Assembly (NCBI RefSeq): GCF_049472135.1
Contig: NZ_JBMOVV010000002.1
Coordinates: 124,001-188,000 of the forward strand
Origin: Arcobacter_B sp049472135
Lineage (GTDB): Bacteria; Campylobacterota; Campylobacteria; Campylobacterales; Arcobacteraceae
Reading direction: 5' to 3'
Length of the DNA: 64,000 bases
This document shows positions 14,685-24,152 of the stretch, one piece after another. The notes under the pieces were generated by a model that ran no database searches, was not told where the DNA came from, and was given only the letters and a program-made list of their open reading frames with translations. The translations under genes and the position numbers were made by a program. Every line of letters starts with the position of its first letter. The stretch's first letter is position 1.

Positions 14685-16646
14685 ATTGTTTTCAAGTTTT
14701 TCTAAACTTCTTTGAATTTGCTCGATTCTTTCAATACTATTTATTAAAGCCTCAAATCTATCTTGTTTATCTTCTATTATTCTATTTGTTTGAGAACTAC
14801 TTTGTTTTATCTCTACAAATGAATCACTAATTTCTGAAACATCACTTGTAACTGACTGTAAACTTGTACTTGCCACATCAATCATTTTTGATATCTCTGT
14901 TACACCTGATACAGTAATATCAACAGAATTGTTACTTAGTTTTAAACTATCTTGTGTTCTTTTAGCAAGTTTCTTTACCTCATCAGCAACAACCTTAAAC
15001 CCTTTACCATACTCACCTGCTCTTGATGCCTCAATTGCTGCATTTAAGGCAAGTAAATTTGTCTGTATTGCAATATCTGAAATAGAAGATAAAACTTTTT
15101 TAATTTCATCAGCATTTTTAGTTAAAGTTTGCATACTTGAAACTAAACTATTATTTGTATCAACATTTTTCATAATATCATTACTAAATGATTCAAATCT
15201 ACTATTTACTTTATCAATAATCTGATTGCCCTCTTTTGTATTTCCATAAACAGAATTGATAATATTTACCATATCTTGAATTAAAGGGAAAGCAGCTTTT
15301 AGAGTATCTAAAATAGATGTTCTAACTCTTGCTAAAAGTTTATACTGGTATAACTCTTTTTTCTCATAATAAGAAGAGAATTGTGCATATTTTTGAACAA
15401 AATTATCTACATATTCATCAGCAAAATCATTTTCGTTTTCAACTTTATAGAAAAATAAAGCTGTAAGTGTTTGATTGATATTTAAACCTAAAAGCTCTCC
15501 AAAAGTAGAAAAACCTGCTACAGGAATATTATTAAAAGTGTTTAAAGAGTTTAATCTATCTTGATTTAACAATCTTCTTAAAATACAATCATTAAATAAA
15601 GCCCCTACTGGTTCAACTCTTTTATTTGAACAATATCTTCTATAATCTTGTTCTGTTTGAGAAACAAAATCTTTATTTTTTACTAAATGTAAAATATCAC
15701 CAAATGAGATATCACAGAAGAAAGCAATCTCTTTATTTTCTATATCTACATTAGCAACTGATCTTATATAGATTTCATCTTCAAGCTTAATTGCAAAACT
15801 ATACTCTTTTAATACTTCTGGTAAAGAAGATAAACTACAATTTAAATGAGAACATAAAACATCTACAAAACTAACTATTTGATTTGTTGATTTATTTAAT
15901 ACACTTTTAACTGTTCTTTTTAATACATCAGCTTGTGCTACTAAATAAGATAAGTTTGTTTCTTCACAACTTTGTGATTTAAATACACCATATTTTATAT
16001 TTTCATTTAATTTAACTAGAACAACAACTGCATTATGTCTTAATACTTCAGTTCCATTAAAAATAAATGTTTCTTGAAAATCAAGTTTTCCTCCTGCTGA
16101 ACCACCAATTATTAAACATGGAAGTTTCCCACTTTTATATACAGCTTCTGTAAAAAAACTTTCACTATTTGATAAACCATCTACTAAAGTTAACGCAAAA
16201 CAATCTTCATAATTTATTTTAAAAGGAATATTAGTTCTTTTTAGGGTATCACTAATTTTATTTACCCTTTGGGCATGAGTTAAAACATTTGCATCTAAGT
16301 TCTCACTAAATAGAGGAACTGTTAAGATTTCAACTCTATCAATTATCTCATTACTATATGCTTGTAAAACTATATTATCCCAACTACTACTTGCATCATT
16401 ATAAAGCTTTTCTTTTTTACTATTAGCATTAAAAGTACACAATTCACCAGCTGTTGTTGATAAAATTACTTTTACATTGTTTGAGAAAAATGATTTGATT
16501 TTTCTTGATACTTCATGAAAGTTAACATGAGGAGATACAAAGCCCATTACCAAGCTTGGTTCTTGATTATCAAAATATAATGTTTCAACCTCTTGCTTAG
16601 TTAAACCTGACTCTTTAACATCAATTATTTTTATAAAATTATTCAT
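14679..16646 (-). CDS. Soluble methyl-accepting chemotaxis protein with FIST sensor domain
   Basis: A 655-residue chemoreceptor without membrane segments. Residues 30-400 are FIST_N plus FIST_C domains (MGFVSPHVNFHEVSRKI, STTAGELC, CLIIGGSAGGKLDFQETF, PVAGFSTFGELLG); FIST is known as a sensory domain thought to bind small ligands such as amino acids. The rest is a short MCP signalling hairpin with the tip IQTNLLALNAAIEASRAGEYGKGF in its usual form, followed by KVVADEVKKLAKRT. It should control CheA from the cytoplasm. I chose the ATG at 16646, which has an AGAG site upstream, over the GTG at 16670. The gene is monocistronic, convergent with rsmI. Confidence 0.85.
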   Translation of the reverse strand: MNNFIKIIDVKESGLTKQEVETLYFDNQEPSLVMGFVSPHVNFHEVSRKIKSFFSNNVKVILSTTAGELCTFNANSKKEKLYNDASSSWDNIVLQAYSNEIIDRVEILTVPLFSENLDANVLTHAQRVNKISDTLKRTNIPFKINYEDCFALTLVDGLSNSESFFTEAVYKSGKLPCLIIGGSAGGKLDFQETFIFNGTEVLRHNAVVVLVKLNENIKYGVFKSQSCEETNLSYLVAQADVLKRTVKSVLNKSTNQIVSFVDVLCSHLNCSLSSLPEVLKEYSFAIKLEDEIYIRSVANVDIENKEIAFFCDISFGDILHLVKNKDFVSQTEQDYRRYCSNKRVEPVGALFNDCILRRLLNQDRLNSLNTFNNIPVAGFSTFGELLGLNINQTLTALFFYKVENENDFADEYVDNFVQKYAQFSSYYEKKELYQYKLLARVRTSILDTLKAAFPLIQDMVNIINSVYGNTKEGNQIIDKVNSRFESFSNDIMKNVDTNNSLVSSMQTLTKNADEIKKVLSSISDIAIQTNLLALNAAIEASRAGEYGKGFKVVADEVKKLAKRTQDSLKLSNNSVDITVSGVTEISKMIDVASTSLQSVTSDVSEISDSFVEIKQSSSQTNRIIEDKQDRFEALINSIERIEQIQRSLEKLENNM

Positions 16647-16776
16647 TTGGTGTACTCTTTTTTTCTTCACATAAGATTTGTATAAATTATATTAAAATAA
16701 TAAAGCTTAAATATAGCGATTAATTACTTTTACTAGTCAAAGAGGATTATCAACAATTTTTAGATAAAATCATGTC

Positions 16777-17466
16777 ATGATAATATATGGTAAACAAATC
16801 GTACTTTACGTACTAGAAAAACATCCCCATTTAATTGAAGAAGTTATGTTCTCAAAAGAGATAGACAAAAAGCTATTCTCAAAGTTTTTAAAGCTTGGTA
16901 AGAAAATTGTTAAACTTGATAATAAAAAAGCTCAAGGTCTTTCTAAAGGTGGAAACCACCAAGGATTCTTTTTAAAACTAAAAGAGTTTGAATATACAGA
17001 CATTAAAGACATTAAGAATATGAACTTCATTCTTGTTTTAGATGGATTAACTGATGTTGGAAATATTGGAGCAATTGTTAGAACTGCTTATTCACTTGGT
17101 GTTGAAGGAATAGTAGCTTCAAATGTAAGAACTCTAAACAACTCTGGAATTTTTAGAACAAGTGCTGGTTCATTAATTGATGTGCCATTTGCACTTTACC
17201 CAAAAAGTGTTGACCTAGCAAATGAACTACAACAGTGTGGTTTTGCATTAATAGGTGCAACAATGGATGGAACTGATTTAAAGAAATATGGAAAAATTGA
17301 AAAAGATGATAAAGTTGCACTTTTCTTAGGAAGTGAAGGAGAAGGTATCTCTCCTAAAGTTCAAAAGAAACTTGACTTAAAAGTTTCTATTGGAATGGAA
17401 CATGATTTTGATTCTTTAAACGTATCAGTTGCAGCAGGAATATTAATTTATAATTTAAAAAAGTAG
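16777..17466 (+). CDS. rlmB: 23S rRNA (guanosine-2'-O)-methyltransferase RlmB, SpoU/TrmH family
   Basis: A 229-residue SPOUT methyltransferase. The N-terminal 80 residues are the substrate-binding domain (IIYGKQIVLYVLEKHP). The knot domain carries motif 1 DGLTDVGNIGAIVRTAYSLG (about 91-110), motif 2 LFLGSEGEGISP (about 186-197) and motif 3 LNVSVAAGILIYNL at the C-terminus. It most likely methylates G2251 of 23S rRNA, as the RlmB subgroup does; another TrmH target cannot be excluded. It is followed after 10 bases by a secreted protein gene. Confidence 0.88.
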   Translation: MIIYGKQIVLYVLEKHPHLIEEVMFSKEIDKKLFSKFLKLGKKIVKLDNKKAQGLSKGGNHQGFFLKLKEFEYTDIKDIKNMNFILVLDGLTDVGNIGAIVRTAYSLGVEGIVASNVRTLNNSGIFRTSAGSLIDVPFALYPKSVDLANELQQCGFALIGATMDGTDLKKYGKIEKDDKVALFLGSEGEGISPKVQKKLDLKVSIGMEHDFDSLNVSVAAGILIYNLKK

Positions 17467-17476
17467 AGATTTACTC

Positions 17477-18286
17477 ATGGTTAAAAAGTTAGTTTTAATT
17501 GTAGCATTAGGAATTACATTAAGTGCAAATATAAATACTAAAGTTCAAAATTTATTAGGTGTTGAAACGTATAATACTCATCAAAACCTTATTAACTTTA
17601 TATTTTCACAAAAAAGTGCATACTATACAAATGGTCAATTAAACTATACTTTAGTAACACAAAAACTACAAGATAATAATCTTTTAAAACTAAACTTTCC
17701 AAGTACTACTTATATAAATGTAAACTTCATCTTAAAAGGTGAAGAGAAAAAAGCTTTATTCATTTTAAAAGATATTTTAAAATCATTAGGTCACTACTAT
17801 TACTTTACTCAAGAAGCAAACCATAATGAAAATGACTTATTTTGGAGTATTAAACTAAAAACTGATGTCGCCATTAACCCTCTTAGATTATCGCAGTCTC
17901 TTGATAAAGCAAACAGCAAGATACTAAATATAATTAAAGAGGGTAGTTCTAATTATACTTATGTAATAGATTTTACAAATAGTGAATTAGCAAAAGTTGA
18001 AGATTTAAAATTTAACAGCCAAATAACATTAAAAAAACCATTTAGACCTTATATGATAAATGTAGCAAATGCTACTTCAATAAATATAGATTCTCATATA
18101 GGTAATAGATGGCATCCAAATATTACTTTTTATGACAATAGTATGAATATTTTAGAGGTTGTTAAAGAGGATAGTTTTAAAAAAAGTTTTAAGGTTGATG
18201 TACCTGTTGATACATCATATATCAAAATAGATGATTTATATTCCCTTTCCAATTTAAAAAGAGGGATTAGTATAACTAAGGAGTAA
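17477..18286 (+). CDS. Secreted hypothetical protein
   Basis: A 269-residue protein that I do not recognise. A short signal peptide (MVKKLVLIVALGITLSANI) suggests a periplasmic location. The mature part is mixed alpha/beta, with FVLKDILKSLGHYYYF-like and aromatic-rich segments and a C-terminal region (HIGNRWHPNITFYDNS) that could be a beta-sandwich. It lies 10 bases after rlmB and 4 bases before the aminotransferase, whose ribosome site overlaps its end. It is therefore part of a four-gene operon rlmB to hom. Confidence 0.65.
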   Translation: MVKKLVLIVALGITLSANINTKVQNLLGVETYNTHQNLINFIFSQKSAYYTNGQLNYTLVTQKLQDNNLLKLNFPSTTYINVNFILKGEEKKALFILKDILKSLGHYYYFTQEANHNENDLFWSIKLKTDVAINPLRLSQSLDKANSKILNIIKEGSSNYTYVIDFTNSELAKVEDLKFNSQITLKKPFRPYMINVANATSINIDSHIGNRWHPNITFYDNSMNILEVVKEDSFKKSFKVDVPVDTSYIKIDDLYSLSNLKRGISITKE

Positions 18287-18290
18287 AAAA

Positions 18291-19505
18291 GTGTTTCCTG
18301 AAATAGAGTTTGAAAGAATGAAAAGACTTCCTAATTATGTGTTTGCTGAAGTAAACAACATAAAAATGGAAGCAAGAAGAAGAGGTGAAGATATTATAGA
18401 TTTCTCAATGGGAAATCCTGATGGTCCAGCGCCACAACATATCACTGACAAGTTAACTGAAGCGGCATTAAAACCAAAAAATCATGGTTATTCTGCAAGT
18501 GCTGGTATTTACAAATTAAGACTTGCAATTTGTAATTGGTATAAAAGAAAATATGGTGTTGAAGGGTTAGATCCAGATAAACATGCTTGTGCAACTATGG
18601 GTTCAAAAGAGGGTTATGTTCACTTAGTACAAGCTATTGTTAATGTTGGAGATACGGCAATTGTTCCAGATCCAACTTATCCTATTCACTCATATGCATT
18701 TATGCTTGCTGGTGCTGGTATTCACAAATTTGAATTAAGCTTTGATGATGAATATAAAGTTGATGAAGATTTATTCTTTGAAAGATTACAAAAAACTTTA
18801 GATGAATCTATTCCAAAAGCAAAATTTGTAGTAGTAAACTTCCCACATAACCCATCATGTGCGACGGTTACTCCTGAATTCTACCAAAGACTTGTAGATA
18901 TGGCTAAAAAAGAGAGATTCTATATTATCTCTGATATTGCTTATGCTGATATTACATTTGATGGATATAAAACTCCTTCAATTTTCCAAGCAGAAGGTGC
19001 TTTAGATGTTGCTGTTGAATCATTTACTTTATCTAAATCATACAATATGGCAGGATGGAGAGTTGGTTTCATCACTGGAAATGAAAAACTAGTTGGAGCA
19101 TTAAAAAGAATTAAATCTTGGCTTGACTATGGTATGTTTACACCAATTCAAGTTGCGGCTACTGTAGCACTTGATGGTCCACAAGAGTGTGTAGAAGAGC
19201 ATATTGAAAAATATAGAAAAAGAAGAGATATTATGCTTGAAACTTTTGCTGATGCAGGTTGGGAAATGAATACTCCAAATGCATCAATGTTTATTTGGGC
19301 AAAAATTCCTGAATGTGCACAGCACTTAGGAAGCATGGAGTTCTCAAAACAGCTTCTAACTGAAGCAAAAGTTGCTGTAAGTCCAGGTATTGGTTTTGGT
19401 AAATATGGTGACCAATATGTAAGAATTGCTTTAATTGAAAATGAAAAAAGAATTAGACAAGCAGCAAAAAATATAAAAAAATATTTAAAAACTTTAGAAA
19501 AATAG
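18291..19505 (+). CDS. alaC: Class I aminotransferase, AlaC-like
   Basis: A 404-residue PLP enzyme. It closely resembles the glutamate-pyruvate aminotransferase AlaC (YfdZ) subgroup along its whole length: RLPNYVFAEVN, RRRGEDIIDFSMGNPDGPAP (35-54), PDPTYPIHSY, the PLP-lysine in FTLSKSYNMAGWRVGF (about residues 243-258) and SPGIGFGKYGDQYVRIALIEN near the end. In this lineage it is often annotated as an LL-DAP or aspartate aminotransferase, so the exact substrate is uncertain. The start is GTG with AAGGAG upstream. hom follows after 8 bases, consistent with amino-acid synthesis. Confidence 0.85.
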   Translation: MFPEIEFERMKRLPNYVFAEVNNIKMEARRRGEDIIDFSMGNPDGPAPQHITDKLTEAALKPKNHGYSASAGIYKLRLAICNWYKRKYGVEGLDPDKHACATMGSKEGYVHLVQAIVNVGDTAIVPDPTYPIHSYAFMLAGAGIHKFELSFDDEYKVDEDLFFERLQKTLDESIPKAKFVVVNFPHNPSCATVTPEFYQRLVDMAKKERFYIISDIAYADITFDGYKTPSIFQAEGALDVAVESFTLSKSYNMAGWRVGFITGNEKLVGALKRIKSWLDYGMFTPIQVAATVALDGPQECVEEHIEKYRKRRDIMLETFADAGWEMNTPNASMFIWAKIPECAQHLGSMEFSKQLLTEAKVAVSPGIGFGKYGDQYVRIALIENEKRIRQAAKNIKKYLKTLEK

Positions 19506-19513
19506 GAAAAGAG

Positions 19514-20776
19514 ATGTTAAAAGTAGGAATTATCGGTGTAGGAACTGTTGGAGCTAGTGTTGCAAATATATTAAGAGATAATAAAGATATTATTACTGCA
19601 AGAGCTGGTGTAGAAATAGAGCCTGTACTAGGTGTAGTTTCAAACTTAAATAAGCAAAGAGATGTATCTATAAAACTAACTGACAATGTTGATGAAGTGT
19701 TAAATGATGAATCAATTGACATTGTAGTTGAGTTAATGGGTGGAGTTGAAAAACCTTATGAGATTGTTAAAAAAGCTTTAGAAAAAGGTAAAGCAGTTGT
19801 GACAGCAAATAAAGCATTATTAGCATACCATAGATATGAATTACAAGAAATTGCAGGGGATACAGCATTTGAATATGAGGCAGCTGTTGCTGGTGGTATT
19901 CCTATTATTAATGCTTTAAGAGAAGGATTAACTGCTAATAATATTGATACTATTAGAGGTATCATGAATGGAACTTGTAACTATATGCTTACAAAAATGA
20001 TTAATGAAGGTGTTGATTACGACACTATATTAAAAGAGTCTCAAGATTTAGGTTATGCTGAAGCTGATCCAACATTTGATGTTGGAGGATTTGATGCGGC
20101 GCATAAACTATTAATTCTTGGTTCTATTGCATATGGTATTGATGCTAAACCTGAAGATATTTTAATTGAAGGTATTCAAGACATTGAACCTGAAGATATT
20201 GACTTTGCAAATGAGTTTAACTACTCAATCAAACTTTTAACAATTGCTAAAAAAGTAGGAAATGAGATTGAACTTAGAGTTCATCCTGTATTTATTCCAA
20301 GTAAAGAGATGATTGCAAAAGTTGATGGTGTTATGAATGGAGTTTCTGTTATTGGAGATAAAGTTGGTGAAACTATGTATTATGGACCAGGAGCAGGTGG
20401 TGATGCTACTGCTTCTGCTGTAATTGCAAATATTATTGATGTGGCAAGAAGAGGTAAAGGTTCTCCTATGCTTGGATTTGAAACGCCAAATAGTGAGAAA
20501 TTATCATTAATGCCAAAAGATAAAATTCAAACAAAATATTACTTAAGATTTACAGTTGAAGATAAAGCAGGTGTTTTAGCAAAAATTGCAAATATCTTAG
20601 GAGATAGAAATATTTCAATTGAAAAAATGATACAAAAACCAATAGATGAGAAAACTGCACATATCTTACTTTCAACTCATACTTCTGTTGAAAAAGACAT
20701 CAACGATGCATTAAAAGCTGTAGAAGATGCAAATGTAGTTACTAGAAAACCTATGATGATTAGAATAGAGGACTAA
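19514..20776 (+). CDS. hom: Homoserine dehydrogenase
   Basis: A 420-residue enzyme that reduces aspartate semialdehyde to homoserine for threonine and methionine synthesis. Residues 3-130 are the NAD(P)-binding domain (GIIGVGTVGASVANIL). The catalytic domain holds GIMNGTCNYMLTKM (about 150-163) and DLGYAEADPTFDVGGFDAAHK (about 175-195, with the catalytic Lys). A C-terminal ACT domain (FTVEDKAGVLAKIANILGDRNISIEKM) suggests feedback control by threonine. It ends the rlmB-alaC-hom cluster, with a hairpin at its stop. Confidence 0.95.
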   Translation: MLKVGIIGVGTVGASVANILRDNKDIITARAGVEIEPVLGVVSNLNKQRDVSIKLTDNVDEVLNDESIDIVVELMGGVEKPYEIVKKALEKGKAVVTANKALLAYHRYELQEIAGDTAFEYEAAVAGGIPIINALREGLTANNIDTIRGIMNGTCNYMLTKMINEGVDYDTILKESQDLGYAEADPTFDVGGFDAAHKLLILGSIAYGIDAKPEDILIEGIQDIEPEDIDFANEFNYSIKLLTIAKKVGNEIELRVHPVFIPSKEMIAKVDGVMNGVSVIGDKVGETMYYGPGAGGDATASAVIANIIDVARRGKGSPMLGFETPNSEKLSLMPKDKIQTKYYLRFTVEDKAGVLAKIANILGDRNISIEKMIQKPIDEKTAHILLSTHTSVEKDINDALKAVEDANVVTRKPMMIRIED

Positions 20777-20790
20777 CCCCTCTATTTTAT
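20764..20790 (+). terminator. Terminator after hom
   Basis: An 8-bp stem (aatagagg / cctctatt) with loop actaacc overlaps the hom stop codon and runs into T-rich DNA. Confidence 0.6.
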
Positions 20791-20876
20791 AATTTTTATT
20801 TATTACTTACTTTTTTCTTTCCAAATAAAACTTTTTTTACTATAATCCACTTTTATTTTAATAATGGATATATATT

Positions 20877-22232
20877 TTGAAACAAACAAATGAACTTACA
20901 ACAAAAGAGATTCCATCACTTATAAAACAACTTGCTATTCCTGCTAGTACTGGTATGTTTTTTAATACTATGTACAATGTTGTTGATACATTTTATGCTG
21001 GACTAATCTCAACACAAGCAGTTGCTGCTTTATCTTTATCATTTATGATATTTTTTACAATTATAGGATTTGGATATGGTTTTTCATCTGCTACAACAGC
21101 TTTAATAGGTAATAACTTTGGTAAAAAAAGATATAAACTAGCTTCTTTATATGCACAAAAAGGCTTAGTATTTATCCCTTTAATAGGTGTGTTTTTAACT
21201 ATTTTAGGTTTTATATTCTCGCCTAGCCTTTTCGTACTTCTTGGAGCAAAAGAAGCATACTTACAAGATGCTATGACATATATCAATCCTATTTTATATG
21301 GAAGTATTTTCTTTATGATTAACTTTGCTTTAAATGCAATACTTGTAGCCAAAGGTGATACTAAAACATATAGAAATACTTTAATTTTTGGCTTCTTCGC
21401 AAATTTAGTTTTAAACCCTTTATTTATATATGGATTTTTATTTGTTCCTGCAATGGGCTTACAAGGTATAGCAATTGCAACTGTTTTAATACAGATAATA
21501 AATATGTTCTATATGCTTCATAAAGTAAATCAAACAAATATCATCAAATATGATAGATTTGATTACTTTCTACCAAATCTAAGAGTATATAAAGAGTTTC
21601 TAAATCAAGGCTTACCAGCAAGTTTAAATATGCTTATCATGTCAATAGGTTCGCTTATACTTACATATTTTGTATCTCACTATGGGATGCAAGCAGTTGC
21701 AGGATATGGTATTGGTTTTAGAGTTGAACAGCTTATGCTTTTACCTGCACTTGGACTTAATACAGCAGTACTTACACTTGTATCAAATAACTATGGTGCA
21801 AAAAAATATGATAGGGTAATAGAGACTTTAAAAGTTGCAATAAAATATGGATTTATAATCTCTACTTTTGGAATAATATTTCTAACTATATTTGGAAGAT
21901 TGATTATCTCACAATTTGACTCAAACGAAATAGTTGTAAACTATGGTTTAGATTACTTACTTATTGAAGTTTGGATTTTCTATGCTTATGTAGTTTTATT
22001 TATTTGTGTATCAACACTTCAAGGTATAAAAAAACCAAAAATGATTTTATATATAGCTTTATATAGACAGATTTTTGCAAAATTAATAGTTGCTTTTTTA
22101 ATTGTAAAATACTTTGAAATGAGTTTTGCCTCACTTTGGATAGGTATTTTTATAGTTATAAACTCTGCAGCAATTTTTGCCTACTTTTATACAAATAACC
22201 TTCTTAAAAAACATTGTCATAGAACTTTATAG
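20877..22232 (+). CDS. MATE-family multidrug efflux transporter
   Basis: A 451-residue inner-membrane protein with twelve hydrophobic segments and the MATE signatures LAIPASTGMFFNTMYNVVDT (about residues 15-34), GYGFSSATTALIGNNFGKK and the second-half repeat LPASLNMLIMS. MATE proteins export cationic compounds using Na+ or H+. The best in-frame start is a TTG at 20877; nearby ATG codons are in other frames. The gene is monocistronic and convergent with the DUF2063 gene. Confidence 0.9.
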   Translation: MKQTNELTTKEIPSLIKQLAIPASTGMFFNTMYNVVDTFYAGLISTQAVAALSLSFMIFFTIIGFGYGFSSATTALIGNNFGKKRYKLASLYAQKGLVFIPLIGVFLTILGFIFSPSLFVLLGAKEAYLQDAMTYINPILYGSIFFMINFALNAILVAKGDTKTYRNTLIFGFFANLVLNPLFIYGFLFVPAMGLQGIAIATVLIQIINMFYMLHKVNQTNIIKYDRFDYFLPNLRVYKEFLNQGLPASLNMLIMSIGSLILTYFVSHYGMQAVAGYGIGFRVEQLMLLPALGLNTAVLTLVSNNYGAKKYDRVIETLKVAIKYGFIISTFGIIFLTIFGRLIISQFDSNEIVVNYGLDYLLIEVWIFYAYVVLFICVSTLQGIKKPKMILYIALYRQIFAKLIVAFLIVKYFEMSFASLWIGIFIVINSAAIFAYFYTNNLLKKHCHRTL

Positions 22233-22239
22233 TTCTATG
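22218..22239. terminator. Bidirectional terminator between the MATE gene and the copper-RiPP operon
   Basis: A perfect 9-bp stem (catagaact / agttctatg) with loop ttat lies over the MATE stop and next to the end of the convergent DUF2063 gene. Confidence 0.65.
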
Positions 22240-22240
22240 A

Positions 22241-22927
22241 TTAATTTATAACTTTCATATTATGAAGCTCGTCCAAAGGCTCTTGTAAAACCTGCATAGC
22301 TTCATTTAAGTCAATATCATTTTGCTTACAAAGTTTTTTTAGTGTTTTTTTAATTGATTCTTTTTTATTTAGATTTTTTAGAAGAGCGTATAAAAACTCA
22401 TTTACCTCTCTAAATAGTACCTCATCACTTGAAAAGTCGTAGTAGATTACTGTAAAATTTTCTCTTTTTTCTTCATAATTAGCATTTATCACATCATATT
22501 TGAATTTTTTAATTCTAGAGCTTTTACTTAAAGAGTATGAACTATCCCATGAAAAAGCTTTTTGTTTTTTTGTTTTATACTCTTTCATTAGAAGTTCTAA
22601 CTCTATCCAGTCAAAATATAAAAGTTCATATAAATATTTTCTATCATGAAAAAGCTTTTTCTTTTTTACCATTTTTCTATAATCATCTGCTATTTGCCAT
22701 ACAAAAGGAGTTGAAGGAGGATTTTGCATAAAAGTATAAATAGTTTCTTCTAACTCTTTTAGTGAAATATGCTCTAAAAAAAGTGGAAAGGTATTATTTA
22801 TAATCTCTTCATATCTATAAAAAACAAGTTTTTGATAAATACCAAAAGCATTAGAGCTTGGATTTTCTTTTTGATTTGTAATAATATCAAAAAATCTATC
22901 TTCAACATCTCTTTCTAATTTAGCCAT
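22241..22927 (-). CDS. DUF2063-family partner protein of the MNIO enzyme (BufC/HvfC-like)
   Basis: A 228-residue protein. The N-terminal 90 residues match the DUF2063 putative DNA-binding-type domain: a short helix bundle with YQKLVFYRYEEIINNTFPLF. In MNIO (DUF692) operons this partner, BufC or HvfC, recruits the precursor peptide to the enzyme; it is not thought to bind DNA there. The C-terminal half is more variable (ENFTVIYYDFSSDEVLFREV). Its start overlaps the DUF692 stop by 8 bases, so the two are co-translated. The precursor peptide is encoded just upstream. Confidence 0.82.
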   Translation of the reverse strand: MAKLERDVEDRFFDIITNQKENPSSNAFGIYQKLVFYRYEEIINNTFPLFLEHISLKELEETIYTFMQNPPSTPFVWQIADDYRKMVKKKKLFHDRKYLYELLYFDWIELELLMKEYKTKKQKAFSWDSSYSLSKSSRIKKFKYDVINANYEEKRENFTVIYYDFSSDEVLFREVNEFLYALLKNLNKKESIKKTLKKLCKQNDIDLNEAMQVLQEPLDELHNMKVIN

Positions 22928-23741
22928 TTCTAACTTCTTTACAGATTTTTTTCATTTGTTTATATTCACTTATTAACTCTTCTAAAGGTGGAATATTATT
23001 GTCCCTCTCTATCATAACAGGAGCGTCTACTTGCTTTAAAGTATAATCTAAAAGTTTCCATACACCTTTGTCTATTGGCATACCATGGGAGTCTATTTTC
23101 ATATTTGCTTCTTCATCAAAATAGTGGCCTGCCATATGCATGTAAGCAACTTTACTTTTATCTATTTGGTCTATAAATTTTCTTGCTTTAAAGCCATGAT
23201 TTACTGAGTTTACAAATACATTGTTTACATCAAGAAGCATTTTAGCACCTGATTTTTCCATAACTTCATTTATAAAATCAACTTCTGCCATTTCACTATA
23301 AGGTACTAAATAATAAGTAGCATTTTCAAGTATCAAATTTCTTTGAATAATATCCTCAACCTCTTTTACTCTATCACTAATAACTTCAATCATTTTTTTA
23401 GTCATGGGAACCGGTAAGAGTTCATATGATTGTTTGTTATCTAATGATGAGAAACTTAGATGTTCAGAATAGTATTCGATATTGTATCTATCTAAAAAAG
23501 TTTTGATCTGTTTGACAAACTTTTTATTTAGTTTGTCAACAGACCCAATCGATAGAGATAAACCATGGGCTATAGTTGGTCTTTCAAAAACTGCTTGCTC
23601 AAAAGCTTTTTCAAAAAATTTTGGCATATGCATCCAGTTTTCAGGAGTAACCTCCCAAAAATCAGGTCTAAATTTTGTATCTTTTAAATCAAGCAGAAAA
23701 TCGCTTCTAAGTCCTAAGCCACAGCCTTTTAAGTTTATCAT
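22920..23741 (-). CDS. MNIO-family (DUF692) multinuclear iron oxidase, RiPP-modifying enzyme (BufB/HvfB-like)
   Basis: A 273-residue TIM-barrel enzyme of the DUF692 family, which uses two or three iron ions to oxidise Cys residues of precursor peptides, as in methanobactin, bufferin and HvfA synthesis. Family landmarks and likely iron ligands: GCGLGLRSDF at the start, IAHGLSLSIGS (about 57-67), YYSEHLSFSS (about 90-99), ENATYYLVP, LLDVNNVFVNSVNHGF (about 165-180), YMHMAGHYFDE and MIERDNNIPPLEEL near the end. It lies 18 bases after the Cys-repeat peptide gene and overlaps the DUF2063 gene. Its substrate should be that peptide. Confidence 0.9.
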   Translation of the reverse strand: MINLKGCGLGLRSDFLLDLKDTKFRPDFWEVTPENWMHMPKFFEKAFEQAVFERPTIAHGLSLSIGSVDKLNKKFVKQIKTFLDRYNIEYYSEHLSFSSLDNKQSYELLPVPMTKKMIEVISDRVKEVEDIIQRNLILENATYYLVPYSEMAEVDFINEVMEKSGAKMLLDVNNVFVNSVNHGFKARKFIDQIDKSKVAYMHMAGHYFDEEANMKIDSHGMPIDKGVWKLLDYTLKQVDAPVMIERDNNIPPLEELISEYKQMKKICKEVRNG

Positions 23742-23759
23742 CTATTCATCTTCTCCGTT

Positions 23760-24119
23760 TCACCCACACTTACCAGCGCCACAAGCACCAGTAGCTTTTT
23801 TCTCAGTTTTTTTCATGTCGCTTTTCATTTCATTTTTCATATCACCGCCACACTTACCAGCACCACAAGCACCTTTTTTCATATCTTTTTTCATGTCGCT
23901 TTTCATATCACCACCACATTTTCCAGCTCCGCAAGCACCTTTCATGTGTTTAGCTTTTTCTCCACCACACTTACCAGCGCCACAACCAGTTTTTTCTACT
24001 TTTTTCTTAGCTTCACCACCACATTTTCCAGCTCCACAAGCTCCATTTCCTGCAAATGCAGCTGTTGTTGATAATGCTGCTCCTAGCATAATTCCTGCTA
24101 ATTTCATTTTTTTACTCAT
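23760..24119 (-). CDS. Cys-rich secreted precursor peptide with five CGAGKCG units (bufferin/HvfA-like copper RiPP)
   Basis: A 119-residue precursor. Residues 1-23 are a signal peptide (MSKKMKLAGIMLGAALSTTAAFA). The mature part has five CGAGKCG units (Cys pairs 28/33, 46/51, 63/68, 85/90, 113/118), separated by Lys-, Met- and Asp-rich linkers of 8-18 residues; the last unit ends the protein. GKCG inside repeats is the signature of HvfA-type substrates of MNIO enzymes, whose modified cysteines bind copper. An AAGGAAG ribosome site precedes the ATG. The enzyme pair follows directly and the cus efflux operon lies upstream. The modification and copper binding are inferred from family and context. 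Confidence 0.85.
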   Translation of the reverse strand: MSKKMKLAGIMLGAALSTTAAFAGNGACGAGKCGGEAKKKVEKTGCGAGKCGGEKAKHMKGACGAGKCGGDMKSDMKKDMKKGACGAGKCGGDMKNEMKSDMKKTEKKATGACGAGKCG

Positions 24120-24152
24120 TTTCTCTTCCTTTTATTAAATTTGATTTTTTAT

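Noticed and set aside
23760..24119. A CRISPR-like array because of regularly spaced repeats
   Set aside because: The repeats are codon-based, of unequal spacing, and lie inside a coding frame with a signal peptide.
23482..24138. A plus-strand frame of about 218 residues rich in Pro, Ala and Phe opposite the copper-peptide gene
   Set aside because: It is the antisense of the regular Cys/Gly/Lys repeats and has no ribosome site; the minus-strand frame has a signal peptide and fits the MNIO operon.
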